A model generated the notes under the pieces. It was not told the DNA's origin. It saw only the letters and a list, made by a program, of their open reading frames with translations, and made no database searches. This document shows positions 57,774-64,000 of a DNA stretch of 64,000 nucleotides, one piece after another; within the stretch, counting starts at the first letter, position 1, and the number at the start of each line of letters is the position of its first letter. The stretch lies in contig NZ_CP045298.1 of the NCBI RefSeq assembly GCF_009363115.1, positions 4,275,501 to 4,339,500 on the forward strand, read 5' to 3'. Origin of the DNA: Paenibacillus brasilensis. Its GTDB lineage: Bacteria; Bacillota; Bacilli; Paenibacillales; Paenibacillaceae. A program made the translations under genes and the position numbers.

Positions 57774-58982
57774 TTAAATTGGACGAAATTCCTTTTTGTT
57801 TTTCAAGATTGCATAGAGCCAATGGACGAGCTTATTTGCACATGCGATTAGAGCTACTTTATGTGGTTTTCCTTCTGCTCTCTTGCGATCATAGAACGCT
57901 TTGATTCGCATATTTCGGGAGCGTATAAGCCCACACTGGACAGCCATTACCAGTGCGTAACGCAACTGCCTGGAACCACGTTTCGTGATTCGATTTCGAG
58001 TTGCTGTAAATTTACCGGAAGCAAAGACACTCGGGTCAATGCCTGCAAAAGCCACTAACTTTTTAGGATGATCAAATCGGTCGACTTCTCCAATTTCAGA
58101 TAAAATTGTTGCAGCAATTTTATGCCCAATACCGGGAATCGACTGAATTAATTCATACTCTTCAATTTCTTCAGCCAGAGCATCTATGTTCTGTTCCAGT
58201 TCAGCAAGATGCTCTTGGTACTGAAGAATAAGGGTAATAAGAACTTCCAAATTGATTAAGTGGCTTGCATACATGGTTTGCTGAAATGGGTTTTGCTTTG
58301 CCGCGTCTAGCAGTCGCTGAACCCGTTGGTTAATCCAGCCCTCTGAACGCCCCCGTTTCGAAGAAAGTAGTTCTTTCATCTTAGCTTTGAGTGTAATTGC
58401 ATCCGTCTGCAAAACTGAATATGAGGTTGGAAATTCACTTAAAAACCGTAGTGAAATACGGGAATACATAGCTCCAAAGACGCCTTTGTAAGCTGGGAAA
58501 ACCTGATCTAAAACGGCTTGGAATTGCAGCTTCGTCTGTACACACATCTTTGAAAGGGACTCATACTGTCTTGTAAGATAGCGCAGATTGAGAAGTTGCA
58601 CACCTCTTTTCTTAAAAGGTTCAAACTCTTCCTTGTAGTACAACTCTCCCAATAGGTAAGCGTCCGCAGCATCCGTCTTTACTTTACGAAGTTGAGACTT
58701 TCTAAGCCGATTTGAGATGAGCGGATTAATGACAATGTAAATGTAGTGATGTTCTTCTAGGAACTGAACAACGGGACTTTGGTAATGGCCGGTTGCTTCT
58801 AGAATAAGTAGAGGACGTAGTCTGGATGCAGTCTCAACATCCTTCAAAACTGGATGTAAATTTGCTAGGCCATCACGAGTGTGCTCGAAGTGGAATGTCC
58901 CTCTGAAGGGCTTTCCGCGCGCTAAAAAGGCTTGTCCATGACTTTCTTCTTTTGAAATATCTAGACCGACAACTGGATTCAT
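57774..58982 (-). CDS. IS110-family transposase (first copy)
   Basis: About 402 residues from ATG 58982. The N-terminal RuvC-like DEDD domain begins NPVVGLDISKEESHGQAF, with LILEATGHYQSPVVQFL and KVKTDAADAYLLGEL as the acidic active-site strands. The C-terminal Tnp2 domain has IQSIPGIGHKIAATILSEIGEVDRFDHPKKLVAFAGIDPS, with the family serine expected in this part. It is an RNA-guided DNA recombinase family. GGGAGAG precedes the ATG. The frame could extend to 59048, but that region is probably part of the non-coding end. Confidence 0.95.
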   Translation of the reverse strand: MNPVVGLDISKEESHGQAFLARGKPFRGTFHFEHTRDGLANLHPVLKDVETASRLRPLLILEATGHYQSPVVQFLEEHHYIYIVINPLISNRLRKSQLRKVKTDAADAYLLGELYYKEEFEPFKKRGVQLLNLRYLTRQYESLSKMCVQTKLQFQAVLDQVFPAYKGVFGAMYSRISLRFLSEFPTSYSVLQTDAITLKAKMKELLSSKRGRSEGWINQRVQRLLDAAKQNPFQQTMYASHLINLEVLITLILQYQEHLAELEQNIDALAEEIEEYELIQSIPGIGHKIAATILSEIGEVDRFDHPKKLVAFAGIDPSVFASGKFTATRNRITKRGSRQLRYALVMAVQCGLIRSRNMRIKAFYDRKRAEGKPHKVALIACANKLVHWLYAILKNKKEFRPI

Positions 58983-59184
58983 TTCATCTCTCCCTGTAAG
59001 TTTAGATTCCCCGGCATCCCTAAGGTTCTTCTTGTCGCTCCATAGCATCGCTTGTTATACGGGATCTTACGTCCCAACCAGCCTCAATCATGGTCATGAC
59101 AAGTAGGGCGAACACTATAGCGCTCGGGATCAAGTCCCACGGGCAGGTACGTTCGACCAGGCTACCTTAATCCTCTATGCAAAT
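58983..59184 (-). ncRNA. candidate bridge RNA region of the first IS110 element
   Basis: About 200 bases directly upstream of the transposase (its left end) are GC-richer than the surrounding DNA and contain several small hairpins: GGGA-TCCC around 59061-59075, GGGA-TCCC around 59126-59138, and CATG-CATG near 59088. In IS621-type IS110 elements this position encodes the bridge RNA that pairs with target and donor DNA. No guide loops were assigned. Confidence 0.4.
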
Positions 59185-59218
59185 GAAAAAAGGATCAACC
59201 AGAAAGAACTGGTTGATC
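59185..59218 (-). terminator. terminator hairpin abutting the IS110 left end
   Basis: GATCAACCAG and CTGGTTGATC form a 10-bp perfect stem with a 6-nt loop. On the minus strand it is followed by CTTTTTT. No minus-strand gene lies upstream, so it may be part of the insertion target. Confidence 0.65.
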
Positions 59219-59277
59219 TCATAATACGAACGGGCAGTTTTGTTGAACAGGTTGAAAATTTAACATTTTAAAGTAAG

Positions 59278-59312
59278 AGCATTTCTTTGTAATGAGAAAT
59301 GCTTTTTATTTT
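59278..59312 (+). terminator. orphan terminator on the plus strand
   Basis: AGCATTTCT and AGAAATGCT form a 9-bp stem with T-rich DNA after it. No plus-strand gene precedes it within 1.9 kb apart from the IS110 region. At 59229-59250 a CGGGCAGTTTTGTTGAAC block of the dispersed repeat family is present. Confidence 0.6.
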
Positions 59313-59371
59313 TTTGCTTAAAATAAAAAGGATATTCCATTAACAATAACAATATAATAAAAAACGATATT

Positions 59372-59394
59372 AATTTATTGTTAAACAATAAATT
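59372..59394. promoter_or_regulatory. 23-bp perfect palindrome before the DUF2975-XRE genes
   Basis: AATTTATTGTT, one central base, AACAATAAATT: 11-bp arms without mismatch, 45 bp upstream of the DUF2975 start. It is probably the operator bound by the XRE protein encoded by the second gene of the pair. Confidence 0.6.
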
Positions 59395-59438
59395 ATGTGT
59401 TAAAGTCGTTTTATAATTAAATTAGCGAGGTGCTCTTA

Positions 59439-59921
59439 ATGAAACGGAGAACAACACTCTTTTTGAAGATGGCTGTTATTCTTATTGGAATCCCAATTCT
59501 TGCTTTGTGCATATTTTTAGTGCCTAAGATCGGGAATTTTGCTGGAGAATTGTATCCAGATATCGCTTATATGAAATCTCTCGTTTTAATCGATATGTAC
59601 GCAGCAGCGATACCTTTTTACTTTGCTCTGTATCAAGCTTTTAAACTTTTAAGCTATATTGATAAGAACCAAGCGTTCTCGGAATTATCCGTCAAGGCTT
59701 TAAAGAATATAAAATACTGTGCCATCACAATCAGTACCTTGTACCTGCTAGGTATGCCACTCTACTATCTCATGGCGAGGAGAGTTGACCCTCCAATTAT
59801 CACAGTCACCGGATTGGTCATTATTTTCGCTTCTATGGTGATCGCCGTTTTTGCTGCTGTTCTCCAAAGACTTTTACAGGAAGCTATAAATATAAAATCA
59901 GAAAATGATTTAACGATCTGA
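59439..59921 (+). CDS. DUF2975 membrane protein (YoaS-like)
   Basis: 160 residues, four membrane helices (about 8-28, 45-68, 92-113 and 121-148). The segment YQAFKLLSYIDKNQAFSELSVKALKNIKYCAITI is the diagnostic DUF2975 part. ATG 59439 follows GCGAGGTG. The next gene, a small XRE regulator, begins 10 nt after its stop; this pair corresponds to yoaS-yozG in Bacillus subtilis. Its function is not known; such pairs may sense the membrane state. Confidence 0.9.
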   Translation: MKRRTTLFLKMAVILIGIPILALCIFLVPKIGNFAGELYPDIAYMKSLVLIDMYAAAIPFYFALYQAFKLLSYIDKNQAFSELSVKALKNIKYCAITISTLYLLGMPLYYLMARRVDPPIITVTGLVIIFASMVIAVFAAVLQRLLQEAINIKSENDLTI

Positions 59922-59931
59922 GGTGAATAGC

Positions 59932-60150
59932 ATGGCAATTATCATCAATATTGATGTGATGTTAGCAAAACGAAAAATGAGCGTAACGGAGCTTGCGGAG
60001 AGGGTTGGAATTACTATGGCCAATCTTTCCATTCTGAAAAATGGGAAAGCAAAAGCGGTTCGTTTTTCAACATTAGAAGCGATATGTAAGAATTTGGATT
60101 GTCAGCCAGGTGATATTTTGGAGTACAAAAGCGACGAAGACACTCAATAA
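59932..60150 (+). CDS. small XRE regulator (YozG-like)
   Basis: 72 residues, almost entirely one helix-turn-helix: IDVMLAKRKMSVTELAERVGITMANLSILKNGKAKAVRFSTLEAICKNLDCQPGDILEY. ATG 59932 is preceded by TGAGGTG. It is cotranscribed with the DUF2975 gene and is the probable ligand of the palindrome at 59372-59394. Confidence 0.93.
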   Translation: MAIIINIDVMLAKRKMSVTELAERVGITMANLSILKNGKAKAVRFSTLEAICKNLDCQPGDILEYKSDEDTQ

Positions 60151-60168
60151 AAACAGACAACAAATTTA

Positions 60169-60250
60169 TTGAACTAACGGAGACGTTAGTTCAACATCGA
60201 AGGGGCAGCCGCGCGGCTGCCCTTCACTCAGCTAACGGGACACGTTAGTT
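60169..60250. repeat. dispersed hairpin repeat, copy 5 (three stems)
   Basis: TTGAACTAACG / CGTTAGTTCAA (60169-60194), GGGCAGCCGC / GCGGCTGCCC (60203-60222) and GCTAACG / CGTTAGT (60231-60250). The CTAACG and GGCAGC blocks match the other copies. It may also terminate the YozG-like transcript. Confidence 0.75.
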
Positions 60251-60434
60251 CAATGGAATAGCGACAGTCTAGTCTTTATTTTCTCGTCCTTAGCTGTCGC
60301 TGTTCCAATTTCTAAGGTCAGTCTATCCTGAAAATATCGCTCCGTAGAACACCTAAAAAAGGCAACAAGAAAGCGACCCTCCGGCAAACAAAAAAATAGC
60401 CAGGGGCATTAGTAATGTATGGTTTGCATAACGA

Positions 60435-61655
60435 TCAGGAAGCTGCCGTATTCACAGTAATTGATACACCTAATGACTCCAGTTTCTTAATGGAATGCTT
60501 GATGATCACATCCCGTTTTCGTTTCTCGTAGTAGGTTGGACCTAGCTCGATGTAGGGTTGTTTCCGCTTAAGAATATAGTAAACCATAGACAATATACTG
60601 TGTGCTACTGCAACCGTCGCTCGGTTAGCTCCCCGACGCGCGGAAATCCGATGATACTGGCTGGATAAATACGTTTCTTTTGTTCTAGCCGCAGCCTTCG
60701 CAGCTTCTACAAGCGTACTTCGGAGTTTCTTATTTCCTTTTCGCGTCTTGCCGGACAATCGTTTTCCGGCGCTTTCTTTCTGACCCGGACACAGCCCTGC
60801 CCAAGAACATAAATGGGCGGCGGAAGGATACTGATTCATATTAGAGCCAATTTCGGCTAGAATAGTCTCTGCTGTTCTTCGTGCCACACCTGGGATGGTG
60901 TCAAGCAGTTCCAAGTCTTCATCAAAAGGGAGCATGCGCTTTTTAATTTCCTCATCCAACCTGCCAATCTCTTCGTCCAAATAATCGACGTGACGGAGCT
61001 GAGCTCCCAGCATCAGTTTCTGATGAGGGCCCATTAAGCCGTTCAATGCTCGCTTCAAATCCGCTTTTTTGCTTTTCAACTTTCGTTTTGCAAGATCAGA
61101 TAAAGCTTCAGGATCGGTTTCGCCAGCAATCATCGCCTCAATCATTGCACGTCCTGATTTCCCAAGCACATTGCTGGCAACCGAGGAAAGCTTGATGTTT
61201 GCTCCTTCCAGCACCTTTTGAATGCGGCTGACTTCCCGAGCTCGCTCTTCGATGAGACTACGGCGGTAGCGAATCAATTCCCTCAGCTCTCTTTGCTCGC
61301 GATTTGGGATAAAGCTACCCTTCAATAGACCATGCCGGAGCAATCCAGCAATCCATTCCGCGTCTTTGACGTCAGTCTTGCGTCCCGGAACATTCTTGAT
61401 GTGCTGGGCATTCACAACAAGAGTCTCAATCTCCTCAAGCTCCAACAGGTTGTAGATTGGTTTCCAATATGATCCAGTGCTTTCCATCGCTACATGAGTG
61501 CATTCCTTGACTTTGAGCCAATCTACAAGCAAAATTAAATCGTCGGTCATCGTGCCAAACGTACGGATTTCTTTACCTTCAGGCGTGATGGTGCAGGCAA
61601 CGATGTTCTTTTTATGAACGTCAAGTCCGCACACATGACTGTAAACAACGTCCAT
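60435..61655 (-). CDS. IS110-family transposase (second type)
   Basis: 406 residues from ATG 61655. The N-terminal DEDD domain reads [38 protein letters not shown] and [21 protein letters not shown]; the C-terminal part has [50 protein letters not shown]. It differs clearly from the first IS110 transposase. GGAGAAGG precedes the ATG. The open frame continues upstream to 61895, but that part is the structured non-coding end and gives cysteine-rich nonsense. Confidence 0.95.
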   Translation of the reverse strand: MDVVYSHVCGLDVHKKNIVACTITPEGKEIRTFGTMTDDLILLVDWLKVKECTHVAMESTGSYWKPIYNLLELEEIETLVVNAQHIKNVPGRKTDVKDAEWIAGLLRHGLLKGSFIPNREQRELRELIRYRRSLIEERAREVSRIQKVLEGANIKLSSVASNVLGKSGRAMIEAMIAGETDPEALSDLAKRKLKSKKADLKRALNGLMGPHQKLMLGAQLRHVDYLDEEIGRLDEEIKKRMLPFDEDLELLDTIPGVARRTAETILAEIGSNMNQYPSAAHLCSWAGLCPGQKESAGKRLSGKTRKGNKKLRSTLVEAAKAAARTKETYLSSQYHRISARRGANRATVAVAHSILSMVYYILKRKQPYIELGPTYYEKRKRDVIIKHSIKKLESLGVSITVNTAAS

Positions 61656-61785
61656 TCGTAGCCTTCTCCTTACGGCAGCAAGATTGAAGGGGCTGGTGCA
61701 ACAACCACATATGGTTATTCTATCCTGCGTGCTTCCAAATTCGGAGCAACAATCTGTGGTGCACCTGGTCGTTAGGGTCAGTCTA
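61656..61785 (-). ncRNA. candidate bridge RNA region of the second IS110 element
   Basis: The 130 bases between the transposase start and the 10-bp repeat contain small stems such as AACCA-CATA-TGGTT near 61704-61717 and the palindrome GGTGCACC near 61768. The position corresponds to the left-end non-coding segment that encodes bridge RNA in IS621-like elements. Confidence 0.35.
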
Positions 61786-61997
61786 ATACTCGGGCTCGAA
61801 GCACCATTGACTGCCGACCTGCCTTCGCCAGCCGTAAGTAAATTATATCGCATGCCTACCATTTTCATCATCTGATGGTGCTGCGTTAGCGGCATGGGCG
61901 TCTAATACTTTATTTTCTGCTGACGCCAACGTCGGAATTTATTCACAAATAATTCATTGTTATTATCACTTGCGATTCATTATAGTACATAGTATTA

Positions 61998-62009
61998 ATA
62001 GTTAACTAT
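61998..62009. promoter_or_regulatory. palindrome before the MarR-DegV operon
   Basis: ATAGTTAACTAT, a perfect 12-bp palindrome 29 bp before the MarR start in AT-rich DNA. It is the probable autoregulatory site. Confidence 0.45.
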
Positions 62010-62037
62010 ATGTATTATGCGTTATATGGAGGTTACT

Positions 62038-62475
62038 ATGAAAGAAGTTGATTTAAGAGACCAACTAAGAGAATCAGTTCAACGGATTTATAGTATGGAA
62101 TTATTCAGTAGTCTGACAGCGCTTGTCCAAGGTGAAAACCATGTACTTCAATATTTGGTTCAGCATCGAGAGGATGAAATTAATCCTTCCTTACTCAGCG
62201 ACCATCTGCATGTATCCAGATCAAGAATTACGGCAGCGCTTACGGGCTTAAGAAAAAAAGGCTATGTCACTATGGAGATGTCTGAGCAGGACAGACGACG
62301 GATGTGTGTAAGGCTTACACCGGACGGTGAATCGTTGATTAAACAAAAGCAGGAGAGAATAGAAGGTTATTTTGATGCGCTTGTGGCCGGCTTGGGCGAG
62401 GATGATGTAAAAGAATTTATACGGTTGATTGAGCTTTCCATGAGCATTATGAATTCGGATTCCACTGGAAAATAA
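62038..62475 (+). CDS. MarR-family regulator
   Basis: 145 residues from ATG 62038, preceded by ATGGAGG; the upstream in-frame ATG at 62017 overlaps the ribosome site. The winged helix is NPSLLSDHLHVSRSRITAALTGLRKKGYVTMEMSEQDRRRMCVRLTPDGESLI. It lies 21 bp before the DegV gene, which it probably controls. Confidence 0.9.
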   Translation: MKEVDLRDQLRESVQRIYSMELFSSLTALVQGENHVLQYLVQHREDEINPSLLSDHLHVSRSRITAALTGLRKKGYVTMEMSEQDRRRMCVRLTPDGESLIKQKQERIEGYFDALVAGLGEDDVKEFIRLIELSMSIMNSDSTGK

Positions 62476-62496
62476 CATAAGATGAGGGTGTACAGA

Positions 62497-63330
62497 ATGA
62501 GGTATACAATAATAGCAGACAGCTGCTGCGACTTAACAACAGAACTTAGAGAGCAGCTGCAGATTACTACGATTCCGTTAAACATGACATTGGGAGAAAA
62601 ATGCTTCATTGATGATGACGCGCTGGACTTGCCTCAGTTCATGGAAGAAATGAAAGCCTGTACAACCAAGATTGGATCTGCATCACCGTCACCCTTGCTT
62701 TACAAGGAAGCCTTTCAAGGCCCGCATACTTCCTTTGCCATTACATTATCCAGTAATCTGTCCAGTTCGTATGCCAGTGCATTGGTAGGAAAAGATATGG
62801 CGGAGGAAGAAAATGGGGCAGATGTCCATGTATTCGATTCGAAAAGCGCGTCGGCTGGACAAGTTTTGTTAGCTCTTAAGCTTCGCAAGCTGATTGACGA
62901 AGGATATCATAAAAGCGAAATTATCTCTTCTCTGGAAACCTTTATCATAAAGATGAAGACTTACTTTGTATTGGAAAACCTCGATAATTTGGTGAAGAAT
63001 GGACGAATGAATAAAATTACGGGCAAGATACTATCACTTTTGCATATCAGACCTATTTTAGGTTCCGACGGTGACGGGAATATCGCCTTATTTACTCAGG
63101 CACGCGGTCAAAATCAAATCATCGAAAAATTGGCAGATACCATTGAGAAAAGTGGTAGGGATACCGTGGGGGAAAGCATCGTCATTACTCATTGCAATAA
63201 TCCCGGTCTGGCGGAAAAATTAATGAATGCATTGAAGAATCGTTATCAATTCAAAGATATTCATATTGTGTCTACCAGAGGGATCAGTTCGATGTATGCC
63301 AATGACAAAGGAATTATTATGGCTTTTTAA
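62497..63330 (+). CDS. DegV family fatty-acid-binding protein
   Basis: 277 residues from ATG 62497 (GATGAGGGTG upstream). DegV features: YTIIADSCCDLTTEL at the N-terminus, TTIPLNMTLGEKCFIDDD, TKIGSASPSP (the S/T-x-x-S-x-P-S loop that holds the carboxylate), and VLENLDNLVKNGRMNKITG. Members such as FakB deliver fatty acids to the FakA kinase. The MarR gene precedes it and a terminator follows. Confidence 0.92.
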   Translation: MRYTIIADSCCDLTTELREQLQITTIPLNMTLGEKCFIDDDALDLPQFMEEMKACTTKIGSASPSPLLYKEAFQGPHTSFAITLSSNLSSSYASALVGKDMAEEENGADVHVFDSKSASAGQVLLALKLRKLIDEGYHKSEIISSLETFIIKMKTYFVLENLDNLVKNGRMNKITGKILSLLHIRPILGSDGDGNIALFTQARGQNQIIEKLADTIEKSGRDTVGESIVITHCNNPGLAEKLMNALKNRYQFKDIHIVSTRGISSMYANDKGIIMAF

Positions 63331-63338
63331 GCTATTCA

Positions 63339-63383
63339 GGGTTTATTCCTCGCTCGAACGAGTGTGGGATAAACCCCGTTTTT
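63339..63383. terminator. terminator between the convergent DegV and BclA-like genes
   Basis: GGGTTTATTCC and GGGATAAACCC form the outer stem with an inner CTCG/CGAG stem, followed by a T run. Confidence 0.8.
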
Positions 63384-63412
63384 ATATGCTGGGGCTTTAC
63401 AAAGGTTCAAGC

Positions 63413-64000
63413 CTATCCCAATTTTCTGATGATGACTGAAGCGTTTACGGTGGTTTGAGTTCCCCCAGCCAATGTTTGCAGAGTAACTGGAGTGGCAGAG
63501 CTATGGTTTCGCAGCGTGAGAACATCGCCACATGCCAGAGCGAGGATGGCTTGCCCTGTGTTCTGCTGCGTGCCGGCTCCTGAACCGTATAGGGTTCCTC
63601 CAGCCAGGGTGCCATTAATAAAGATGGCAAACTGGTTAGGCTCTACACCCGACACAGAAAAGTGAACCTCATAGTTCCCTGCGTCGGCGACAACAATCTG
63701 TGTCGTTCCGGGAACATGAGCAACTCCAGGCGTAAGTATACCATTTGTATCAAAAATAATATCTCCTTCAATCGGAACGACTTGAGGTCTCAGGTTGTAA
63801 ACATAACCGAACTGCCTTACTTCGCCTGCAGCAGAATCCCGCTCCGTCCCTAATGCGTCATGAGGAATATTCACATGGACAAGTTGTTTTTTGACGATAA
63901 TATCCTTGCCAAAAAATTTCCGTTTCGTGCGGATTTTTTTCTTTGGGGGCGTCTCATCAAACTTTTTTTCTAACTTATCAAACCAGGAACGGATAAAAAC
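63413..64000 (-). CDS. BclA-like C-terminal domain protein, 5' end outside the window
   Basis: At least 195 residues; the frame stays open to base 64000. Residues upstream of the internal GTG 63874 are a basic stretch (KKKIRTKRKFFGKDIIVKKQLVHV). The C-terminal 120 residues form a C1q/TNF-like beta-sandwich: GVAHVPGTTQIVVADAGNYEVHFSVSGVEPNQFAIFINGTLAGGTLYGSGAGTQQNTGQAILAL, as in exosporium glycoprotein BclA. It probably sits on the spore or cell surface. No collagen-like G-x-y repeats are visible in the part present. Confidence 0.8.
   Translation of the reverse strand, partial: VFIRSWFDKLEKKFDETPPKKKIRTKRKFFGKDIIVKKQLVHVNIPHDALGTERDSAAGEVRQFGYVYNLRPQVVPIEGDIIFDTNGILTPGVAHVPGTTQIVVADAGNYEVHFSVSGVEPNQFAIFINGTLAGGTLYGSGAGTQQNTGQAILALACGDVLTLRNHSSATPVTLQTLAGGTQTTVNASVIIRKLG

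Larger units (their letters stand above)
57640..59184 (-). mobile_element. IS110-family element, first copy (outer limits approximate)
   Basis: The transposase and its structured upstream non-coding end (58983-59184) are clear. IS110 elements have no conserved long inverted repeats, so both limits are estimates. The upstream limit is set by a terminator hairpin at 59185-59218 and the downstream limit by the repeat at 57599-57634. Confidence 0.6.
60316..61785 (-). mobile_element. IS110-family element, second type, with candidate 10-bp flanking repeats
   Basis: The same 10 bases GGTCAGTCTA occur at 60316-60325 and 61776-61785, direct repeats 1460 bp apart that bracket the transposase with about 110-120 bp on each side. 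In IS110 elements short shared cores are expected at both ends. The interpretation as element limits is an inference. Confidence 0.55.

Noticed and set aside
61656..61895. 80-codon N-terminal extension of the second IS110 transposase
   Set aside because: The translation is cysteine-rich nonsense; ATG 61655 has a ribosome site and starts at the expected family position.

Overview
The window looks like a chromosomal segment of a Paenibacillus of the polymyxa type. The signs are moderate GC, strong AGGAGG-type ribosome binding sites, frequent TTG starts, a large two-Cache-style AraC regulator beside an LplC-type sugar permease, a Gram-positive HelD, a CcpN regulator, YwbE, an exosporium BclA-like protein and many MFS/MarR/GNAT genes. 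No rRNA, tRNA, CRISPR array or prophage block was seen. The species is inferred from gene content, not proven.

Layout. 0-3.3 kb: a small membrane peptide, an XRE-TPR regulator, a deletion-reduced IS3 element and a frameshifted small secreted protein. 3.7-8 kb: remnant of a sugar-uptake locus, in which an AraC regulator is frameshifted and joined by a deletion to the tail of an LplC-type permease, followed by two intact catabolic genes. 8-20 kb: DUF1361 and DUF2238 membrane proteins, YwbE, a GT4 glycosyltransferase, an aromatic acid exporter, HelD, adenine deaminase, a Crp-type regulator and BrnQ. 20-26.5 kb: a divergent AraC / GH31 alpha-xylosidase pair (both frameshifted), a serine hydrolase and a frameshifted chemotaxis receptor. 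26.5-32 kb: two MFS pumps with a MarR regulator, transaldolase-like Fsa, CcpN and TraX. 32-37 kb: a polysaccharide deacetylase and a stand-alone C*-A-T-R NRPS-like enzyme. 37-47 kb: chemotaxis receptor, RpiA, VanZ, MarR, a deletion-scarred B12-domain hybrid histidine kinase, MFS, nucleotidyltransferase, GNAT and SGNH hydrolase. 46-51.4 kb: a TetR-RND-adaptor efflux operon with a damaged adaptor. 51.5-64 kb: TPR protein, NlpC/P60 hydrolase, then an accessory stretch (53.9-62 kb) of short repeats, a MerR-MFS pair, DUF2785, a DUF2975-XRE pair sandwiched between two different IS110 elements, then MarR-DegV and a BclA-like protein running off the window.

The strongest theme is gene damage. Three separate junctions fuse parts of two genes or two domains through internal deletions (about 5.5, 42.15 and 50.2 kb). 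At least six loci also carry single-base indels. Either this strain is shedding accessory sensing, uptake and efflux systems, or the assembly has indel and collapse errors; resequencing would decide. The other leads are the C*-A-T-R enzyme, the candidate bridge-RNA regions of the IS110 elements, a start-codon-masking hairpin on traX, two genes whose only well-placed start codons are AUA or AUU, and a family of dispersed hairpin repeats.
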